DNA from: Massilia putida
GTDB taxonomy: Bacteria > Pseudomonadota > Gammaproteobacteria > Burkholderiales > Burkholderiaceae_D
Direction: 5' to 3'
Length of the DNA stretch: 64,000 bases
Assembly (NCBI RefSeq): GCF_001941825.1
Contig: NZ_CP019038.1
Coordinates: 6,510,001 to 6,574,000, forward strand
The notes under the pieces were generated by a model that was given only the letters and a program-made list of their open reading frames with translations, ran no database searches and was not told where the DNA came from. The position numbers and the translations under genes were made by a program. How positions within the stretch are numbered: the stretch's first letter is position 1; each line of letters begins with the position of its first letter. Below, piece after piece: positions 63,429 through 64,000 of this stretch.

Positions 63429-64000
63429 ACACGGACTTCCACCTGTTGCCGGCCGATGCGGCCGCCTCGGCCTCGCGCCTGGACAGCTTCGCATTGTGCC
63501 TGCTGCTGTTGACGGGAACCGTCGCGCTGGTGCTGCTCGCGCTGATGATCGGCTTCTCCATCCGCTACCGGGCCGGGTCGAACGCCGACCGCACGCACGT
63601 GCCGAAGCAGGGCCTGTCCGTCGAAATCGCATGGACCGTGATCCCGCTGCTGCTCTTCCTCGGCATCTACGCATGGGGCGCCATCGACTACGTGAAGCTG
63701 TACCAGGCGCCGGCCAATGCGATGCCCGTGTTCGTCGTGGCCAAGCAGTGGATGTGGGAGGCGGAGCACAGGAACGGCCGGCGCGAGATCGGCCAGCTGC
63801 ACCTGCCGCTGGGCCGGCCCGTGCGCATGGTGATGACGTCGCAGGACGTGATCCACAGCTTCTTCGTGCCGGACTTCCGGGTCAAGCAGGACGTCGTGCC
63901 GGGGCGCTACACGTCCATCGTGTTCACGCCGAGCCGCACGGGCGAGTACCGCCTGTACTGTGCCGAATACTGCGGCACGGAGCACGCGATGATGCTGGGC
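63425..64000 (+). CDS. coxB: Cytochrome c oxidase subunit II, 3' truncated by window edge
   Basis: 192 codons are visible and the frame is open at the window end. TM1 about 22-44 and TM2 about 68-90 are followed by the cupredoxin domain with KQWMWEAEH, SQDVIHSFFVPDFRVKQDVVPGR and the CuA ligand loop CAEYCGTEHAMM (Cys, Cys, His, Met). It accepts electrons from cytochrome c or directly from alternative complex III. The gene must continue downstream. Confidence 0.93.
   Translation, partial: MNTDFHLLPADAAASASRLDSFALCLLLLTGTVALVLLALMIGFSIRYRAGSNADRTHVPKQGLSVEIAWTVIPLLLFLGIYAWGAIDYVKLYQAPANAMPVFVVAKQWMWEAEHRNGRREIGQLHLPLGRPVRMVMTSQDVIHSFFVPDFRVKQDVVPGRYTSIVFTPSRTGEYRLYCAEYCGTEHAMMLG

Noticed and set aside
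1-64000. tRNA, rRNA, CRISPR arrays, insertion sequences, integrases or att sites
   Set aside because: None recognised on either strand; no direct-repeat arrays and no transposase motifs among the open frames.

Overview
The window looks like the chromosome of a GC-rich, aerobic, motile betaproteobacterium, most likely of the Massilia/Telluria group (Oxalobacteraceae). This is inferred from base composition, the many TonB-dependent receptors and methyl-accepting chemotaxis proteins (MCPs), and an alternative complex III operon. No rRNA, tRNA, CRISPR array or insertion sequence was seen. Both window ends cut through genes.

1-31.8 kb is a glycan-utilisation region. It encodes three large TonB-dependent outer-membrane receptors, a PrnA-like flavin halogenase-family protein, and exported glycosidases and esterases: GH27, GH29, two GH97, GH42, GH43, a CE1-type esterase, an acetyl-esterase-like hydrolase and a partial DUF2264 protein. 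An aldose 1-epimerase and four regulators complete it. The enzyme set points to a galactose-rich, fucose-decorated polymer, with galactose handled afterwards by the epimerase. No SusD and no inner-membrane sugar transporter lie in this block; the nearest is an SSS-family Na+/sugar symporter 20 kb away.

Two regulatory circuits can be read directly in the DNA. (i) Eight promoters (3.7, 6.65, 6.75, 8.25, 13.2, 20.0, 20.1 and 23.2 kb) share one architecture: a direct repeat of a TTTCRT-type half-site 21-22 bp apart, the second copy touching the -35 (TTTCRTAATTG), then 17-18 bp to an ANAAT-like -10. They drive the GH27, esterase, receptor/halogenase, GH29-GH97-CE1, GH42 and epimerase genes, and also two paralogous 400-residue regulators (6944-8146, 20299-21501). 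Those regulators combine two membrane segments, an extracytoplasmic CIA30-like domain and a C-terminal AraC DNA-binding domain. A membrane-embedded AraC one-component system that activates its own gene is the most novel feature of the window. (ii) A LacI-family gene (28813) is matched by TGTTATCGATAACA-like boxes upstream of the third receptor (three boxes) and of the second GH97 gene (one box), with a weaker box upstream of the first receptor.

32-38 kb is mixed: a non-canonical SDR, a LysR regulator, a siderophore-type receptor with a Fur-like dyad, a cytochrome P450 and a lipoprotein of unknown function.

38-48 kb is one leftward chemotaxis cluster: MCP, cheY, STAS protein, cheA, MCP (frameshifted), MCP, cheW, cheR, cheB. 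48-55 kb holds a TauE/SafE exporter, ilvD, the sugar symporter and another MCP. 55.2 kb to the end is a tightly overlapping rightward operon for alternative complex III (actA-F plus a small membrane protein), a SCO copper chaperone and the start of coxB, i.e. a quinol:cytochrome c/oxygen electron-transfer module.
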